The notes under the pieces: model-generated | Told to the model about the DNA's origin: nothing | The model's input: the letters and a program-made list of their open reading frames with translations, nothing else | Database searches by the model: none | Shown here: positions 34,085 through 35,641 of the stretch, in pieces | Position numbering within the stretch: the stretch's first letter is position 1 | How the letters are laid out: every line of letters starts with the position of its first letter | DNA from: Gammaproteobacteria bacterium RBG_16_51_14 | GTDB taxonomy: Bacteria; Pseudomonadota; Gammaproteobacteria; Eutrophobiales; Eutrophobiaceae | Direction: 5' to 3' | Assembly: GCA_001802375.1 (NCBI GenBank) | Contig: MGXK01000093.1 | Location: 2,051-37,691, forward strand | Length of the DNA: 35,641 nucleotides | Made by a program: the position numbers and the translations under genes

Positions 34085-35446
34085 ATGAAGCTGGCACTGT
34101 CAAAACGGGCACAATCGAGACTCAACAGCAGCCTCATGCTGTTGCTCCTGGTGACACTTGCCATCCTGCTTGCATGGCTGAGCATCCGTTATCCGGTGCA
34201 GTTTGACTGGACAAAAAACGGGCGCCATACCCTGTCCAGGGCCAGCCAGGAAATCCTTGCGCGCATGCAGGACCGGATCGAGATTACCTCCTACGCCCGT
34301 GATAACCAGCTACTCAGGGATGCCATCCGACAATTCATCGGTCGTTATCAGCATGACAAGACAGACATTGTCCTGCATTTTGTCAACCCGGACGCGGTAC
34401 CGGATGAGGTCCGGAACCTGGGCCTCAGTGTCAATGGCGAACTGGTGATCCGCTATAAGGGACGTACCGAGCATGTCCAATCCGACAGTGAAGAAGCCCT
34501 CACCAACGCCCTGCAACGGCTCTCCCGCAAAGAAGACCGCTGGCTGGCCTTTGTTACAGGCCACGGTGAACGGGATCCCCTCGGCAAGGCAAACCACGAT
34601 CTCGGAGACTGGGTACGGCATTTGAACAACCGTGGATTCAGGACCCAGCCCATCAATATCAGTGAGACCCATGTCATCCCGGACAATACCGCGATCCTGG
34701 TGATCGCCGGACCGCGGATAAGCCTGTTGCCGGGAGAGGTGACGATCATCACCGAATACCTCGTCAATGGCGGTAACCTGCTGTGGCTGGTTGACCCGGG
34801 AGAACTCCACGGGCTGGAACCGCTGGCGGATCTTTTGAATGTCCGGTTTCACCAGGGGACCGTGATTGATTTTTCCGGACAACTGATTGGTATCAATGAC
34901 CCTGCCATTGCCCTGGTAACAGGGCGCCTGTATGCACCCCATCCCGTTACAGAAGGATTTACCTACACCACCCTGTTTCCAACAGCCGTCGCAATCGATG
35001 CCGGAAAGACAGAAGGATGGCAAACGAAGACGATCCTCAGTACCGGTGATCACACCTGGATCGAGACCGGTGCACTGACCGGTGAGGTCAGCTTTGATAA
35101 AGGGACAGATATTGCCGGGCCCCTGGCTATCGGTATCAGTATCGAGCGTGAGGTGGTAAATGATCAAGTCACGAAACAGCAACGCATTGTGGTGATGGGG
35201 GATGGTGATTTTCTTTCCAATACCTATCTGGGCAACAGTGGTAACCTGGAACTCGGTATGCGTTTAATCAACTGGCTCAGCCGTGATGATGATTTCATTG
35301 CCATCCCGGCAAGGATGGCAACCGATACCCAACTGAACATGTCCGGGACCACCCTCGGCATGATTGGACTGGGGTTCCTGTTTGTGCTGCCGTTGTTGCT
35401 GCTGGGGACCGGCGCGGTGATCAGCTGGCGCAGAAAAAACAGTTAA
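34085..35446 (+). CDS. GldG-like auxiliary subunit of ABC exporter
   Basis: The protein has an N-terminal membrane anchor (about residues 16-35, LMLLLLVTLAILLAWLSI), a large extracytoplasmic part, and a C-terminal helix (LGMIGLGFLFVLPLLLLG) ending RRKNS. The sequence after the anchor (FDWTKNGRHTLS) and the middle motif VTGHGERDP fit the GldG / DUF4350-like family that accompanies GldA and GldF. The ATG at 34085 gives 453 residues. A GTG at 34064, directly after the permease stop, would add seven. Its role, substrate capture or assembly, is unproven. Confidence 0.87.
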   Translation: MKLALSKRAQSRLNSSLMLLLLVTLAILLAWLSIRYPVQFDWTKNGRHTLSRASQEILARMQDRIEITSYARDNQLLRDAIRQFIGRYQHDKTDIVLHFVNPDAVPDEVRNLGLSVNGELVIRYKGRTEHVQSDSEEALTNALQRLSRKEDRWLAFVTGHGERDPLGKANHDLGDWVRHLNNRGFRTQPINISETHVIPDNTAILVIAGPRISLLPGEVTIITEYLVNGGNLLWLVDPGELHGLEPLADLLNVRFHQGTVIDFSGQLIGINDPAIALVTGRLYAPHPVTEGFTYTTLFPTAVAIDAGKTEGWQTKTILSTGDHTWIETGALTGEVSFDKGTDIAGPLAIGISIEREVVNDQVTKQQRIVVMGDGDFLSNTYLGNSGNLELGMRLINWLSRDDDFIAIPARMATDTQLNMSGTTLGMIGLGFLFVLPLLLLGTGAVISWRRKNS

Positions 35447-35457
35447 TCCCCCTCCGC

Positions 35458-35641
35458 ATGGAGCCCTCATCCGTGAGTTCACGCCTGTTACTCAACCTGC
35501 TGCTGGCAGGTTGTGTGGCGGCACTTGCGGTATTTCTGTTTGCAACCGCCGGGGGACCGCCTGAGGCAGTGATCACCAGGCTGACGGATATACCCACCGG
35601 CAGCATTTCCCGCATCAAGATCGAACGCCAGGCCCAGGAGC
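35458..35641 (+). CDS. DUF4340-type protein, cut by window edge
   Basis: Only 61 codons are visible. After MEPSSVSS a hydrophobic segment LLLNLLLAGCVAALAVFLFAT forms an N-terminal anchor, followed by the start of an extracytoplasmic domain with a LTDIPTGSISRIKIER pattern. This position after the GldG-like gene and the short N-terminal pattern are typical of DUF4340 proteins, which I infer. A GTG at 35476 is an alternative start. It lies 11 bases after the preceding stop, so it belongs to the same operon. Confidence 0.7.
   Translation, partial: MEPSSVSSRLLLNLLLAGCVAALAVFLFATAGGPPEAVITRLTDIPTGSISRIKIERQAQE

Noticed and set aside
34310-35182. Minus-strand reading frame of 290 codons
   Set aside because: It lies entirely antisense to the GldG-like gene, whose membrane anchors and operon position are convincing.

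Overview
The window is a compact, almost fully coding piece of chromosome from a gammaproteobacterium. This rests on the family set (Fis, SlmA, DusB, PrmA, AlgH/YqgE, YggS-ProC-YggT-YggU, PilT/PilU) and on gene orders that I know from Pseudomonas and from sulfur-oxidising or purple-sulfur gammaproteobacteria. I cannot name the genus. I see no rRNA, tRNA, CRISPR array, prophage or intact insertion sequence. Most of the window is housekeeping synteny, and the more unusual content sits in the breaks between blocks.

Layout. (1) 1-6286, minus strand: prmA, a zinc-ribbon/DUF3426 membrane protein, dusB, fis, purH, and purD cut by the window edge. (2) 6287-7972: a structured, AT-rich intergenic region and a lone diguanylate cyclase. 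(3) 7973-12638, plus strand: a tightly overlapping operon yqgE(algH)-ruvX-pyrR-pyrB-pyrX-pyrK-like. PyrX is a catalytically dead dihydroorotase. The last gene encodes a PyrK-type iron-sulfur flavoprotein with no PyrD beside it. (4) 12639-12995: a composite hairpin-rich repeat followed by a heptanucleotide tandem repeat. (5) 12996-18520, minus strand: three consecutive PilT-family ATPases (pilT, pilU and a third PilU-like gene), then a TonB-dependent receptor resembling YncD/PqqU. (6) 18712-21211, plus strand: yggS-proC-yggT-yggU.

(7) 21313-30760: the pyrE/coaBC block. It holds xthA (the position of crc in Pseudomonas, but with nuclease residues intact), pyrE, a small secreted coiled-coil protein, and the minus-strand chain coaBC-dut-algC(long form)-argB-slmA. 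Divergent from coaBC are radC and then rpmB-rpmG, which have a good sigma-70 promoter and a terminator-like hairpin. (8) 30808-31995: a membrane acyl desaturase, minus strand. (9) 32355-35641, plus strand: a Gld-type ABC exporter set (ATPase, permease, GldG-like auxiliary protein, and a DUF4340 protein cut by the right edge).

Functionally the window joins purine synthesis (purH, purD), pyrimidine synthesis and dUTP control (pyrR, pyrB, pyrX, pyrK-like, pyrE, dut), proline, arginine and CoA synthesis, twitching-motility motors, and envelope functions. The features most worth following up are the orphan PyrK-like protein behind the pseudo-dihydroorotase, the third retraction-type ATPase with its PqqU-like receptor neighbour, the repeat island at 12.68-12.99 kb, and the hairpin-rich region upstream of the diguanylate cyclase.
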